NCBI RefSeq assembly: GCF_000524195.1
Contig: NW_020170388.1
Span: forward strand, 563,402-627,401
From: Echinococcus granulosus
Lineage: Eukaryota > Platyhelminthes > Cestoda > Cyclophyllidea > Taeniidae
Direction of reading: 5' to 3'
Length of the DNA: 64,000 nucleotides
The notes under the pieces were generated by a model. It was not told the DNA's origin, made no database searches, and saw only the letters and a program-made list of their open reading frames with translations. Shown here one piece after another: positions 14,340 through 27,960 of this stretch. How positions within the stretch are numbered: position 1 is the first letter of the stretch; the number at the start of each line of letters is the position of its first letter. A program made the translations under genes and the position numbers.

Positions 14340-15290
14340 AAGTCATTAGTTCCCAAATGACCTATGTTGTGATTGGGATTGGGCGTGTGTGATGGCCTAG
14401 ACATTTTTCCATCTCCAATACAAATTCAAACGAGCCGAAACCTTAGATCCAACAGAATTGTTAAAGAGGTTTCGGTGACATGGCAGTCAAATATCACCCC
14501 AATTGGACACAATGGGGTAACAGCCAACCGCATTAGTCATCAAATCTGAGTCCAACTGAGATGATATCTGACTGCCTCGTCAATGGACCCTCTTTAGCAA
14601 TTCCATTGGAACCAAGGTTACGTCCTGTCTGGAATCTGTATTGGCGAAAGATGAATGTGTATGCCGTCACGCACGCCCACCGGTGGTCGTAATAACACTG
14701 GCCCAAAAGCAGAGTCATTTAGTAAGGGATAGGGGTTAAATTGGTTTTGTGGAGAAAAGATTTTGAGTCTGTCCCTCCTTGTCATCTTTTTTCTCACTTC
14801 ATTGCTACCCAGCCACATTTATCAGGGATTCTAGCCAATTAGTAGAAAGGTGAAAGAGGTATCGCGTGTTCACTTCGTTGACGTCTTTATATAGGTAGTG
14901 TAGACGAACTTTTTTAAATGGTTCTCGGCTGGTGGCGCTTCGGCAGTTAATAGCATTCCTGCAGAGCACGGGACTGGTGTAGTCGTTAAAGGCAGACATT
15001 ACTTTCAACCCCTCAGTTAAGGATCGTCACAGCTTCTCCCCTCCATAGCATATTCCTTCATTCCTCACTTTAAGGTCTAACATTCAGGAAAGAAATCAGG
15101 GAAGTTGTCCTCTTGGATCTTACCTCTTCGTTACCATGAATATGAAGCCACAAGTTTTCCCTGACTTCGGAAGAAGTCATAATAATGGGGTCGATTGTGG
15201 TTTAGAGGCCATGTCAATGCGAGAGAGCACAACAACCGTGCTTTTTAACACTCGTGAAACCAAAAGAGGAGATGAACAAATAACTGCAGT
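14340..15290 (+). repeat. Family A repeat, copy A5 (forward)
   Basis: Internal part at 14700-15110 (GCAGAGTCATTTAGTAAGGG, GTCTGTCCCTCCTTGTCAT, GACGTCTTTATATAGGTA, AGCATTCCTGCAGAGCACGG, GAAATCAGGGAAGTTGTCCT) and end block at 15160-15290 (GGAAGAAGTCATAATAATGG, CCAAAAGAGGAGATGAAC). It is one of the better preserved copies. No open frame is shared with other copies. Confidence 0.65.
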
Positions 15291-16129
15291 ATTACATTGA
15301 CAGGCCTCCATATCTGAGGAGAATCTAGATGAATTAAACACTGTTACTTAGTTTAAGAATGCCATTTTAACTTGCAGTACTTCTAACCGTCTCTAATTTA
15401 ATTTCAAACAACCAATTTCACTTCTTATTTTTAGGGAGTACAGAGCGATCGACTAAGGTGCTGTTTCGTTTTAGTTAGTGTAGTCCATAAAATTAAAAAT
15501 GCTAGTTTAGAAATAAAAGGTGTAGCAGAGACATTCCTTCTTAATTCGAATACTTCTAATGCTTCATTAAAAAGGTCTCTTTTTTATTTTCATCATAAAA
15601 CGCTTATACGATTAGCAACGCCAGAAATGCATTTATCCTCCTGAAAACTACGAGAAAGCTTTTATCTACCTGGGATTAATCGCGAATGGCCAACCCCACG
15701 TCATTTGGTCGATGGAAAAGCTCACTTCTGCATCTCCCATTATCCGTGATATCATAATGTCCGAACCCATTCATTCATGCCTCCTCCATTTCCCTACAAT
15801 AAAAGGCTGCCTTTTTCTTCTGTAACTATGAATTGAAATAATTTTATATTATGTGATAAGTGGAGAGAATGCATCAGCCCAGTTCCAACCTTAGCATAGG
15901 TCATTTTAAGAACAAATGTCTTAGATGAATGGTAAGTAGCTGCACGAAATGTTGATTTATTGCTTCAATCATTTCACCCGAGAGAATACGTTATCTCTCG
16001 TGAATTTTGCGGATTCACACCGTATTTAATGGTGCTGCCCTCATTTAAAAAGACGGGAAAATTTGAACTCATTGCTAGCAAAAGACCAACATTTATCCTT
16101 TCTACGCCGTGGAGCCGTGTCGTGTCACT

Positions 16130-16330
16130 CTTCCTCCTCCGCCTGCTTTTAACGAGGTCTGCCGATATGTATTGTGCAATTTTTAGGAGACGAAGAAGTT
16201 TTTAGAACTCTATACCGACTTAAGTACACTCAAAGTAGGTATCAAAGTCTCTTCATTTAATTTGGGAGCTCCAAAAATCGCCTCTTGGCTTGGCCATCAT
16301 CCATTTTATTTGTACGCTAACTAACCAAGG
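16130..16330 (-). repeat. Family D inverted repeat, right arm
   Basis: The reverse complement is homologous to 13945-14110: ACCGACTTAAGTACACTC, then GGTATCAAAGTCTC. The arms are about 2.0 kb apart and enclose copy A5. Confidence 0.75.
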
Positions 16331-17640
16331 TCTTATGCGAGTTGGACCAATTTGTGCATGGAAGACCGCATGTAACACATATGTTGTACAACTTGTGGAA
16401 AATAAACAAAATTAATTTTAAAGAAAAACAAAATAAAACCTGCTAATATAGTTTCTAAGGGACACAAATCCGGACTATGTTGATCACTTTGCCTCGGACA
16501 CCGTGTTGGCGATCAGAGAAGTGGATGCGACTTGTAGTGCTGATGAACTGTCAAAGATGTCCCAGAAATCTAAGCTTTTATTCATGGCAACCTAAGCAAT
16601 TTTAAAACCCTTCACTAGTTTCCCACTTTGACAGACAGAATCTATTGGAAGCATGGTATACTAGGACAATTTATACTTTAAAAGTTGTAATAGGAATGAT
16701 CACCTCTACTTTTCCCCTCCCTAATAGAATAAAAAAGGTAAAAGCCACTTTTATTTCTCTTGATTTAAACAGCGTGTTAATTTTACGAAAGTATAGAACA
16801 ATAAACAGTTAGTACCGTTAATGAGATTGCATTGATAAGATCGACAAAGAGCAATCCCTATACCTCTCATTCTCCCTGGCCTAGTGATTAAAGTAATCAC
16901 TTTCTGTGCCACTGAAACTGTGATTCACTTCAAATTTACTTTTAGTTAGTTTTGTACTGGAACGTTAAACAAAGTAATTCCAGTATACACCTTATTAGTA
17001 GGGTGAATTAAATAAACGGGGAAAAATTTTTTAAATACTTATTCTTTTAAAACTAAATGGAAATCAAAGCAAACGGAGTTCGAAAACCATCTATACTTAA
17101 AGCCGTGTCATCTGAAATCGTTGTTTTTCTATGTTCACAGTCTCGAGTAGTTTATTGCTCCGTTGAATCTGCCGAATGTGGATTTTTACTTTCCTTTTAT
17201 CGCGACACCTGAATAAAAAGGGGCTCAGTGGTTGGTATTCTATTTACATCTGTTCATTCGTTCCATTCTTAAAACCAAATGGCAGTAATTATGCCAGGAG
17301 ATTATCATGAAATGCTATTCTTAACCACACAGTAAGATGGGATTTAGATTAAAAAAAACAAATAAGAGAAGAAGGTACCGAAGAAGAACCACATGTATCT
17401 GATCTGAGGTATCCAGATTCCGTCTAAACCCCTAAGGTAAGCGTAGCATTACACTACGAAGCATATTTTTGTGCTTTATCAAAAAAATGTTTTAATGAGC
17501 CGCAGAAAGCTTCCCAGAAAAGTCGAAACTTAAATCTGCCACCCTTTCTTAATTGTGTGTAGGTTCGCAACTCCCTCTTTTGCCTTACGCTCTTTCTCAA
17601 GAATAAAGAGAAATTAAAAGAGCCCCAGGAAACTTCCTTC
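16331..17640. other. Intergenic, nothing recognised
   Basis: AT-rich without open frames of note or recognised repeats. Confidence 0.5.
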
Positions 17641-18160
17641 TTATCCCGCCCCTCTTTCCCAGCTGTCCACTCTACTTCGCACGTGCACTAATTGAAGCTT
17701 GAGGTAAGAAGTAAGAATGAGACAGTATTCTGATTTATTCTTTCATTCATCCACTCTCCCTTACTCTCCCCTTCCTGCCCATCTAAAGTGCAAAAACCCC
17801 CAGGAATACGTTAATTGAAACTGTCAAGTCTTGAGTCCTGTTGTCATCAAGGAATGGGATCTCGTCCTACTGATTGACTAGTCCCGGTTCTACCTTTGCC
17901 TCAATGTTAACATTATCATACGCACAAGCTGTACATGTAATCATTGTTTGGTCTTCAGAAGGAGAACAATTTCTGCATCACAATCCCGTCTACTGTAAAA
18001 TCACACATGGAAACACAGCCACGCAAAGCAATTATGGTCTTCTGAGGATGAAGTGATGCGTACACTTGAAGCTTGAGGAATAAACAAGGATATGTTAGTC
18101 TGCTCAACAAGCTTTGGATTAAATACCCAAGCCATTTCACATCATAAGTCATTCAACAAC
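17640..18160 (+). repeat. Family B repeat, copy B1
   Basis: Collinear with 45240-45720 inside the RTEL1 intron. Shared blocks: AGCTGTCCACTCTAC / AACTGTCCATCCTAC, TTTGGTCTTCAGAAGGAGAA / GTGGTCCTTTGAAATGGAAC, and CATTTCACATCATAAGTCA / CATTTCACCTCACAAGTCA. Non-coding. Confidence 0.55.
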
Positions 18161-21100
18161 GCAGTGTTGAAGAACAAATTGGTGGCAGTTAGCTAATGCA
18201 GGTCCACTCATTTACCTGGTAGCTTAACCACGACTTCCCCCCTCCTGTTGATACAAATGTAAACTAATGATTCATTCCAACCATCCAGTCAAACAGTAAG
18301 TTGCTGAAGGCCTCGTTTAATAGGCAATTCCCCAATTATTTGAAGATTTTCACAGTGATACGTGATTTTCTTATCTTATCGCAAGTGTTAAAAAGGATCT
18401 TCTTTGTGTGAAACAACACCAAAATCGAAGTATTGGAATCATTCCCTAGCAGTGTATTCTGCCACACCGCCTTCTTCAAGTGTTACATGGAAAGCTTCTG
18501 CAGCCCAACTCTAGAACCATCGTTAACTCGGCTTGTGAAGCAGGGAAGTACATTTTCCATTAGGACTTAGGGATTTGAAATGAAGGGATGATTTCACGCG
18601 AATTTACGTTTAATTCGGTGCCTTTTGCAAGTTTCTGCTGGTTGCAACAAAGTATCGCGACATGCAATATCGAAAGCCACACTCATTTTCTCTAATCAAA
18701 AGTGTTAACTTAGAGATGCCAATATTGTAGTGAAGCAGAAAGACTGGGAGATATGGAAAGATTTTTTGGACTGTCTTCATTGAAGTTTCAAAGGTCCGTG
18801 TACATGTACCCAAATTTAAAGGAATTTATCGTCTTTGCATGGAAAATAACGATAATATGCCTAAAGGCAAATTCTTTGTAAGCTTTACTGTTGCAAGACC
18901 TCTAAAAAAGATTTTATAATTTTTAAAGAATTTTCAAATTCATAACTGTTTAAAAGAAGCAAAACGGGCTGAGATGTAAGGTCGGTGAAGAGTCTCATGG
19001 TCAAGACTTATACACTTCAGATTCTCACATAAATCTCCTTTTGCAGTTTGCCTATTCAAAGCCTCTGAGTCGCTTTACTGCTGCCTGAACAATAAATCAA
19101 CTTGCTTTCTTGGGGTGAATCAACTCTCCTTACTTCCGTTTCCCTGCGGGAAAAAAAGTTAACTTGGAACTTTGCCTATTGTTAAGGTATCCTCGATAGG
19201 AAAGAAGCCGTGTTTAAAAGTGCTGAGATAAAATGAAAACTCAGTGCCCACTGACACCTCTCTTATTGGTGAGTTGGAAAATTCCGGTCTCAAAATTGGT
19301 AAACATTGCAGAAAGTTTTCACATCAGGGTGAGATTTTTTATTTTTAGACCCCACAAAACAAAATAAATTAAGTGTACTTAATAAAGACGACTTTCTTTT
19401 ACCACATAACCTTCTATTAATTAATATGCTCATTCCGCCCCTTGTCTATTACTTGCAGAGCATCCTTGGTACGGTTAAATCAATCTGGGACACCCTAATT
19501 CACTTCGTCATTAAATCTAATTTTAATACAGCCTAGGAAATTTTGTCTCTCCTTGTCAAGGCACCCCTTCAAGTCAATGGGCCACGCAATGCTTTTGTGA
19601 TGTTCGAGAGTGGAGAGGGGTCTTTGTTTACACTTAATATGGGTCAGCTTTTTAAAATTGCCCACTTTTGTAAATGGCTGCATTATACCCGCTATTCCCA
19701 CAGAGAAACCCCACTTTTCTGCGTTTGTACGATGGTGGAGTACGCAAATTAGACTTTCCTTGTGCTGGGTGCATGTCTACAGTACTTATTTCAAAGACTC
19801 AGGCCTGGGAAAGGGGACGACAAAAGGCAGGAACATCATTGACAGAGGTATGGTGGCCTGCCTGCTTTTGAAACTTCTACACTACTTTAATTCTTACTGC
19901 TGAGCGGCTAAGCAGTTCTGTAGATTTTGGGGATTATAGGTTCCTGCAGACAAGAAGGTTCATTGACTATTGTTCTCGAAACTTTGGACGCAGTACTACT
20001 ATTATCGACCATCTAGATTAGAGGTTCTGGACTGATTCACGGCCTGTGCTGTAGCCATTCCATACCTGATATACGGATCGGGCTTGACTGCGTGCAAGAC
20101 CGCTGCCTCGACATCTCTTTTTACAAATTTTAATTCTGAATGTCCCGACTTGACACGAGCCTCCTTGTAAACCATTAAGATCAATACTTTTGCCTTTAAA
20201 AATAGAGGGTGCCAAAAATTGTGAATTTGTGACCGCAGTTGTACGGCTTCTTCCAAGGTTAAAAACAGAGGCTTTCAGTCCCACTTCTTTCATTATTAGA
20301 ATGTCAAAATCGTATAAAAGAAGAAAATGCTTTTATCACTAGCCATGGACTTGCCCATCAAATCAAATCTGCTAAGAAAATTGCTTAATTTCCTACTACT
20401 TTTTGTCAATGATTCAGCGGCTTCTCCTTTATTCTGCCCCTCTCAAGGGTCGCCTGGGCTTTATTGACAGTCTAATAGATTCGTTCGTACCGTGAGAGTG
20501 AAGCTTCTCGAATTAAAGGCAGGTATCATTTTCCTTAAGGAAAGTGACAGCAATGAAATCTTTCATGTATATCCACGTTTTAAGCAAATTTGAAAAGATC
20601 TGCCTTGCTGTTTTTCGTTTCTTAGACGAAGCATATTCGCATAACTGGTGAATTTAATCCTTAACAATTTTTTGAATTAAAGCGCTTTGTGAATGAAATG
20701 TAACTCTGAAATTTTGGGAAAGTTTCCGCTTAAAAATCTATTTTTTGCTTAATTTTGCACTTCAGAAGTGAATTCATTTTCCTACTCGGATAGGCCAAAG
20801 CATTATTTTCGGCATATAGATGAATCTTTCGCGGACTCAGAAGAGCACATTTCTCAATCACTTTTATCTTGGGTAAATGATAATCTGGCTACGTTTTTAA
20901 GTCGGTAAATTCAAATTCAAGGATCTTGTGCACGCAAATTAATTGCCTCCTCACTGTACACAGAATTACTTCACTTTCGTCTGCCTGCCGACTATCCACG
21001 TATGGTATAATTATCTACTAGGAAAACAATCACACCTTATTTTAATCATTATTTGCTAAAAAATAACTTGCAAGAAAACTTCCCATTGAATGAAATAAGT

Positions 21101-22490
21101 TATTGTAAGAGATAGATAATTGCGTTACCCATCAAGGGAAATTTTTAGCCCCCTTAGGTTCTAATCCTGTCTTGGGGGCATGGCCTCCCGGCAATGCCTG
21201 TAGCCTTTCAGGCCCTCTTCGTCCTAGTAATGAGCCCACTCCAACACCGGTATGTCCTCTTACCTCTCTAGGAACGGCTCTTTTGGTGTATTACTTTCCG
21301 TTACTTTAGCTCTTATAGTTGATAAAAGCCTGAAGAAAAGCAAAGTACATTCAACCTTTCTTTACTTAAGAATAAACCTCTTCAAAATGTCTGTAGGACT
21401 GTAGTCAGGTGTCATATGTTTCCTAAAAACTAGTACGGTATGATTTTAGAGATGTAGGAAGGTTTTCAATTCATTGGCATAGTTAGCAATGATTGAATAT
21501 ACCCTAGTCCGTAGGTCTATTGTAATACAGCATACTGCACTCGTAAGTACAGGGTCTGCTCAAGCTTGGCCTCCCCAAGGCGCTAAATCATGCATTTTCC
21601 TTACTTTTCCAACTCGATATTTCCACCAACTTCTTTGAAGTGATTATAAATCAACTAGTCTTTATTTAGCATAAGGCCTTAAATTGCATCTTTGTTTGTT
21701 AGACTTATATTTGCCTGTCCTTGCGACAATTTTCGTCCGCCTTAAAGACAAATTTTGCGGCTAGCTGTCCCCAGGGTGGAATCGGAAGAATGATAAAAGG
21801 GAGTAGTTAAAAATTAAGAAGCCTTTTAATGCACGCCATCAAAGAGAATTTCCAACAATTTGGGGTAAGGTTAACGAAGAGTTGCTTTCCATAAAACTTC
21901 CGGTTTCGTGTCTTTTTTGGTAATAATTTAAAAGATGGCTACCAGTAGTCATTTTATTACTTGGAACCGAGAAGAGAACACATCTGCGGAGAGCAAAGGC
22001 CTATTTATTATTCTATATTGAAATCCCATTTGTCTGAGCCTTCGTTAAATTACACGAGCTCTTCAACCTCCTCGGCGGCATGGTCTTCAGGGTGGCTCTG
22101 TAAACTCCCAGTTGTTGTGTCTGTTGGTAATAAATGTTCCCTACCTGATCATGGATCTAAAAAATAATCAGAAAGTTACAATCTTTGTTGTCAACACTCT
22201 TGAATATGTCTCTAATTGCCGAAACCATTCACTTATCATTTCAAATAAAAGTAAGTGACTAAAAACTCCATTTTATTATACCATTGGTAAAAATTGTAAA
22301 AATATAGTCAGCTATTTATTGAAAGTTGCACAAACAATGTAAACGCTACAAAGTTCCTTTTTGTTTTGGGCATTGTCTTTGGTACAAACTCTAGTCAACC
22401 TCCTACGTCGACTGTCACTGAGAAAACACTTGTGAACCACCCGCACCAGTCGTCCAATTTGCGTGCAACTGAGAAGATATTTGACAGCGC
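18161..22490. other. Intergenic; one faint family A fragment
   Basis: No gene. At about 21150-21310 a GC-richer stretch (GGCATGGCCTCCCGGCAATG) may be a reverse family A end block, but it is too diverged to be sure. Confidence 0.35.
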
Positions 22491-23190
22491 CGTCACTGAT
22501 CTCTCTTAACAATTTCATTGGATCTGAGGATCCCTTCCGCTGGGGAGCTATATTGGGGGAAGGTGAATGTCCATCACTGGCAATAACAATGGCCTAAAAG
22601 CAGAGTTATTGTGGAGTGGAGAATGGCTTCTTAAGAAAAGGGTTTTCATCCATTCCTCCATGACACATTGTATCCACTTCAGTGCTGCACAGCCATATCC
22701 ATTTGGAATCTCTATCGCTGGCAGAGGGTTGGAGGAAGCATCGGGTGCTAGCTTGGTAGTTATCTTCGAGCAATTACCGTACACAGACCCGTAACGAACT
22801 TGTCCAGATGATTGGTGTCGCTTCAGCCAGTGATAACATTCCTGCAGAACACCGGATCAAGGTAGTTGCAGAAGGTTAAAATCATTTCCAAACCTTCTGT
22901 GAAGGACCGCCACGGATTTCCCAACCGCAGTATATAGCCATTTTCCATGGCATTAAGTTTAACACTTAATAATAGACATCGAATTACCTGTCCCTTATGA
23001 CCGGGTTTGTCTTTCTCTGCCACCAAGGTGGCGTCTTGAGACTTGTCTAAAGGCGAAATAAGACATAATACTAGGGCAAGCTGTGCATTAACGACGTATA
23101 GAAAGAGTGAGGGGCTATTGGCATGGCCCTGATGACATGCTACGCGGTGAAGTAAAAAGGCGGATCCTTCGGAACCAAACCCAGGAGGTA
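22490..23190 (+). repeat. Family A repeat, copy A6 (forward)
   Basis: Internal blocks CCTAAAAGCAGAGTTATTG and AACATTCCTGCAGAACACCG near 22830-22850, and the end block near 23050-23190 (AAATAAGACATAATACTAGG, CTATTGGCATGGCCC, GGCGGATCCTT). Same order as A5 and A8. Confidence 0.6.
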
Positions 23191-23689
23191 AGTAAAATGA
23201 TCAAAGAACTACACCTTGAATTTAGTTTTGAGAGATTCACCTTTGTTCTAAAAACACTGGCACCCAATGCAAATTTTGTGGGAAATATCCCCTTGAAAGC
23301 ATTTCTCGAATTTTATTACTAACCGGATTGGTGATCGTCACTACTCCTGAAGTCATTAAATCCAATGTAAGCATATATAAATTCAAAAGTAGAATCCGCA
23401 GGACCTAGATTTTAGTTAGGTCTAGAGTGCCACTCATTTGTGTTTATCTTTGTATGATATGCCTCTGTCTTAAATTTATCTCTTAACAACTTAAAGTAGT
23501 AGGGAGAGAAGGTTTCGTAAGAGAAATGTCAGTCGCAAAGCTTTACAATGTTTCATCTACTCATAAACTCATTTAAGGTGAATAATGTGCACTTTTAGAA
23601 CATTCAGTCAGAAAAAAGCTTGTTCTTTACAAAGTACAGTATTTGTTGAAATATTTTGTTGTTTTTAACCCTCGATTTCGAGAACGAAC
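23191..23689. other. Intergenic, nothing recognised
   Basis: Short AT-rich spacer between family A copies A6 and A7. Confidence 0.5.
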
Positions 23690-23850
23690 CACTTGGTGCT
23701 CCACCAGCGTGCCTACACCAGGTGGCGTGGCCTCCGATCCATACCAACAGCCTCCATTCCCCTCTATATGTCGTCAATGCACATTCTGTCAGAGTGTTAT
23801 GTCTTCTTTCGTCCTCAGAAAAGTCCCAGAGTGCTACATACATAAAATCA
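23690..23850 (-). repeat. Family A end block, copy A7 (reverse)
   Basis: Reverse end block: TGGTGCTCCACCAGCGTG, GTGGCGTGGCCTCC, then TCAATGCACATTCTG and TTATGTCTTCTTTCGTCCTC. It is opposite in orientation to A4 and A6. Confidence 0.6.
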
Positions 23851-25269
23851 AAGCATTCCATTACTTAAAATTACTTTTGTAAATCGCCGGTTATGTAAAA
23901 TTTAGTCAAGAGTCCGGATAATCTCATGACTTAAAATACAAAAAGTGCTCAGCCGTGGCGCCACTCCTGCGTAAGATAACATCTGACAATGTTTAGAAGG
24001 TGTCAGAATTTGAGTGATTTTGCAAGTTATTTACCTATCACATATATCTTAAGTAGAAACTAATTAAGCTAACTGAAAGATAATGTATCAACTTCTCAGG
24101 AGTAGTAGAATTATAGGACTTATACTTTAATCCCCTTACTTCCTTCTTCAAGGTTATAAATGTCCTTCTTGTACAAAACTGACAAGTGCCGCTAGGGAAT
24201 AGAACAGTACCAGCGATCCACTATTGTCAGAAATGTCAATTTTGCTCAGTTTTTCTAGGGATGTACACAATGAAGAAAGTCAAGGCCATGACGTGAGAGT
24301 GGTTGACAAGGCGTTCGGTGTTTCCGATTTTCCCATTGTGTATGCAGTGTCAGTCCTAAGTGATGGGAAAAGACTGATTAATTTAGGATAGGAAACCATT
24401 GTGAGATGCAAGCAATAAAAGGTGGTAGCTTCTACCTTCCGCCTTTCGTGTAATTACCAGAAGTCCGTCTTCATTCATGGCATGCTTGGCTACCCACATC
24501 GAACTAATGTGTTACAGCTTTATTTGTTCTATATGTGAGGTCAACTTCGAAAAGTTTTGTTTTCTCGGGCCCATTTTCTTTTCCATATTTGTTTATAAGA
24601 TATAAGAGTCCTGATAGTCAACATTCTAATAATTTGAATGGTCAAATATGTTTGCTTATAGTGTCTTGTGCAAATAAAATACTGGAACCGCAATTAGTGG
24701 CTTATCTTGTTTTCTTGCTTGAAGCCTGTAAATAAATATACTTAACCCATTTATTTGTTAATACGACAACAATCTAGCTTCCAACCTCTCCTCCATGAAT
24801 GGTGTAGGACCTGGATTTGGACATATATTTTCTAGCCAGGGAAGAATTTCAAAATATCTTCAAGTTGATTTGATAATTAACGTCCAGAATGAGACATTAG
24901 TAACTGCGAATTGTATGTTAGTATCCAACATACATCCTTTTTGATTGTTTCCTCCTACTTGAAAGCAGAAGACCCTAATGGAGCAAGAATGTTGAAGAAA
25001 GCGACAATGGAGGTAATGTATGAGCCAAAGAAGCTAAAAACAGTGTGTAACCACGCCTATGTGCACGGCCGAAACCAAATGGTCTTGTTCTTTCCGTGTC
25101 TCCTGTCATCCTACTTTTTTGAGCCTGGTGCTGTTGCTGCGTTTGCAGAAATTCACAATTTTATGCCCGTCGTTTGGTCTACTTCTATTTTATTTGACTT
25201 TTCGTTTAGTCTTATAGAAGTTATCACTATCACGTAAGTTTATCCAATTTAAGCAGACGGCACTTCTTA
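23851..25269. other. Intergenic, nothing recognised
   Basis: A 109-codon open stretch at 24911-25237 has no recognisable product or splice context and is not called a gene. Confidence 0.45.
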
Positions 25270-25560
25270 CCGACTATTTAGGAAGAGATTTAGATCACTC
25301 ATGCCAAATGACGTGTTAAAGGATTTGTAAAACTGCTTCTATTCTTCCAAAAGTGACTTCGATAGATTCAATGCACAAAAAATTCACTGATTCAAAGAAA
25401 AATTTTCTTCTCACCTGGGTTGTAACCAAAGAAGTATCATTACAGGTTTATTCAAACAAATTCTTGTCAAAAATTTTAACCTCTGGTTTAGCATTCTATT
25501 CTGAAACGATTTTTGAAGAAATGGTGAAGAATCCACGCAAGATTGTTTAGTGGCTATGAT
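25270..25560 (+). repeat. Family C repeat, copy C2
   Basis: Second copy of the 7340-7800 repeat: CTCATGCCAAATGACG, ATTCAATGCACAAAAA and ATTCTGAAACGATTTTTGA, then TTTAGTGGC, in the same order and orientation. Confidence 0.5.
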
Positions 25561-26929
25561 TCCGGCCTTTACTATTTGCTTGCTAGTGTATCAAATTTCT
25601 ATGTGTTTACGAGTTTAGGTTGGGTGCGAGTGTTTATAAGTTTATCTAATAACAAATCCAAGACCTTGACTTATCCCTGCCGTACATGACTATCTAAAGT
25701 GTGTTTCAAATGTATTGGTGAGATTTAAACTTTCACTAACAGCTTCTTTTCAACAATAATTCAAAGGCGTTGTTATTTTAACAACTTTGGATAGTAGGCA
25801 GCAAACAAGTGGTCGTCATTGCCTTTAACTGAACGCGTAAGGTCGACCTCTGCGAAGTATACCAATGAAGGTAAGTAGGCATTTTTAAGGACAAATGGCC
25901 AGTTTTTGTATTGTTTATTAACAACTACGCCCCATGGATTAGGGTTACAATTAGGAGGGTTTAAGCTAGTTTTTCGTACACTGTTTACTGTTATTATTTC
26001 AATAAAAGCAGACCTTCAATTCGCTGGATGCTGTTCACTGTCCTGTGAATGGCTACTGCTTAGACTAAATCTAGAGGAGGCACAGCCATTTCTTCTACTA
26101 CTCTCAGTAATTGAACTTTAATAGCACATGGCTGAAGTTAAGTTTCAAGAATGGCCTAAATCTTTAATACACGATTATTTCCGGAGAAGTGTAAATACTT
26201 TCCATTGAGTAGGTAGTGTTTCGTTCTTTAAAGGCATACACAGGTAGAACTGGGCTAGAAGTTGGTCTCACAGCCATATTTATTTTTAGTGGTGAAAAAA
26301 GCATAGTAGAAATGGCCATACTTCTAAGCCACTACATTCTGTTTACTTATTATCCAAAGTATTTGGTAGACCACCATAGAGGAATTCACCAAATGCCTTT
26401 AAAGTGTGTCTCATACATTGAGAGCCATTATTAGAAATCTAAATTATAGGGCACAACGTCTCCATTTGTGCCCTGTGAAAAATGCTTTGCACCATTAACG
26501 CACAACGCCACTTCTTTTAGAGACAAATTATACAATTCATGTTACAAGACGGTATTGAAACAATAGTTACATAGATTTTAAGCCAGCAGCGCAGATGCAA
26601 AGACACTGTGGCAAATAAGTGCTGCCTCCCTTTTAAGGATATTCATTAGCAAAGTTTTCTTAGGCGTGATAATGCTTCCAGCAAAGACAAGTTGACAGCT
26701 AGATGACGGCATCTCATCGTTAGCATTAGAAAAACGAATAATGTATCATTGGTAAAGGTGAAGGTAATAGAGTTTGTCCTCTTTTTAACACAAAGGTGTT
26801 TAAAACATATTTTTCAATGGGGGTTATCAACTTACATTGGCAATTATTTCTTGGTAAGGCTTTATTTGTATTGTAAATGGTAAATGAGTTTAAATAACTT
26901 AGTAATTAAAGTGCTATAAGCGTTGGGCC
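25561..26929. other. Intergenic, nothing recognised
   Basis: AT-rich, no supported gene or repeat. Confidence 0.5.
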
Positions 26930-27960
26930 TCGAGTCCAAAGCGTGGTCAAAAGAAAACACAATACTAAAGCAAAATATGTATTGTCGACGTAGAGAAGGG
27001 TTCAAAGGCCAAGTTATACTGCCGCCTATCGGAGGTAAAGAGGTGGAGGTTTACAACCACGCTATCCCAAAACGCCTCGTTAAACACCTAACCAAAGTAG
27101 TGTATAGTTGTTCTCACCTCTTGGGCGTCGTCTCGGGGGCTCTGCGTGGTCAAATGCTGCAGCAGCCACCACAACGCAATCGGTAATGCAAAAAAATACC
27201 TATGAACCGATTGCCCTAGTCATTGAATTCGCATGTAAATGAGATGATAACTGACCGCAACATCACTCTCCTTTGTAATTCGACAGGATTTGGAGCTTCC
27301 TCCTAAAAGGGACCTGTTTTGGATGGAAGAGGGAATGTGCTGGCCATCACATAGGTCTATTACTAGTCGTATAAATATTACCCTTTTAGTAAAAGACGAG
27401 GCGCAAAACGGTCTCGTGGGAATAAAGTCTCGTGGCCGTTCCCACTTGCCACCTTGTTCTCAACTCAGTGCTGCCTTTCCGTATCCACCAGAGTTCTATC
27501 CAAATAGGCACATTGGCATTCCCATACAAGTACCGTAGACAGCTTCATATGGAATTTTTTAGATGGTTCGAGCATTGTGTTGCTTCAGTTGTTAACAGCA
27601 TTCCTGCAGAACGTAGGACTGAGGTAGTTGCTGAAGGGGGACGTCATTTTCAACCCTTCTGTTAGGGGTTGTTACTGGTTTTTCTATCCGCAGCCTATAC
27701 TTTTCTTCCGTCATTTTACGGTTTAGCAATTTTGTTTTATATTGTCATGAATGCTTTTCTCTGAGTCACCCCTGAAGACGGAAGAAGCCATAATGCTCGG
27801 GTGGGATGCGTAGCGCTGATGTAAAAGAAGGCTCTGTGCTATTAACATCGCCCAAAGGCCATACTATCCGGTGGAAGTTAAAGGGTGAGTTCTTAAGTGC
27901 CCCTTAAATCCAAAAGAGGAAGTAAATGTATAATCACAGTATTGTAATAAGAGCTAAAAG
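26930..27960 (+). repeat. Family A repeat, copy A8 (forward)
   Basis: A possible first end block at 26960-27060 (AATATGTATTGTCGACGTAG). The internal part includes AACAGCATTCCTGCAGAACG, GGTAGTTGCTGAAGG and GACGTCATTTTCAACCCTTC near 27595-27660. The second end block is at 27770-27950 (CCTGAAGACGGAAGAAGCC, CCAAAAGAGGAAG). Block spacing is about 0.8 kb. Confidence 0.6.
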
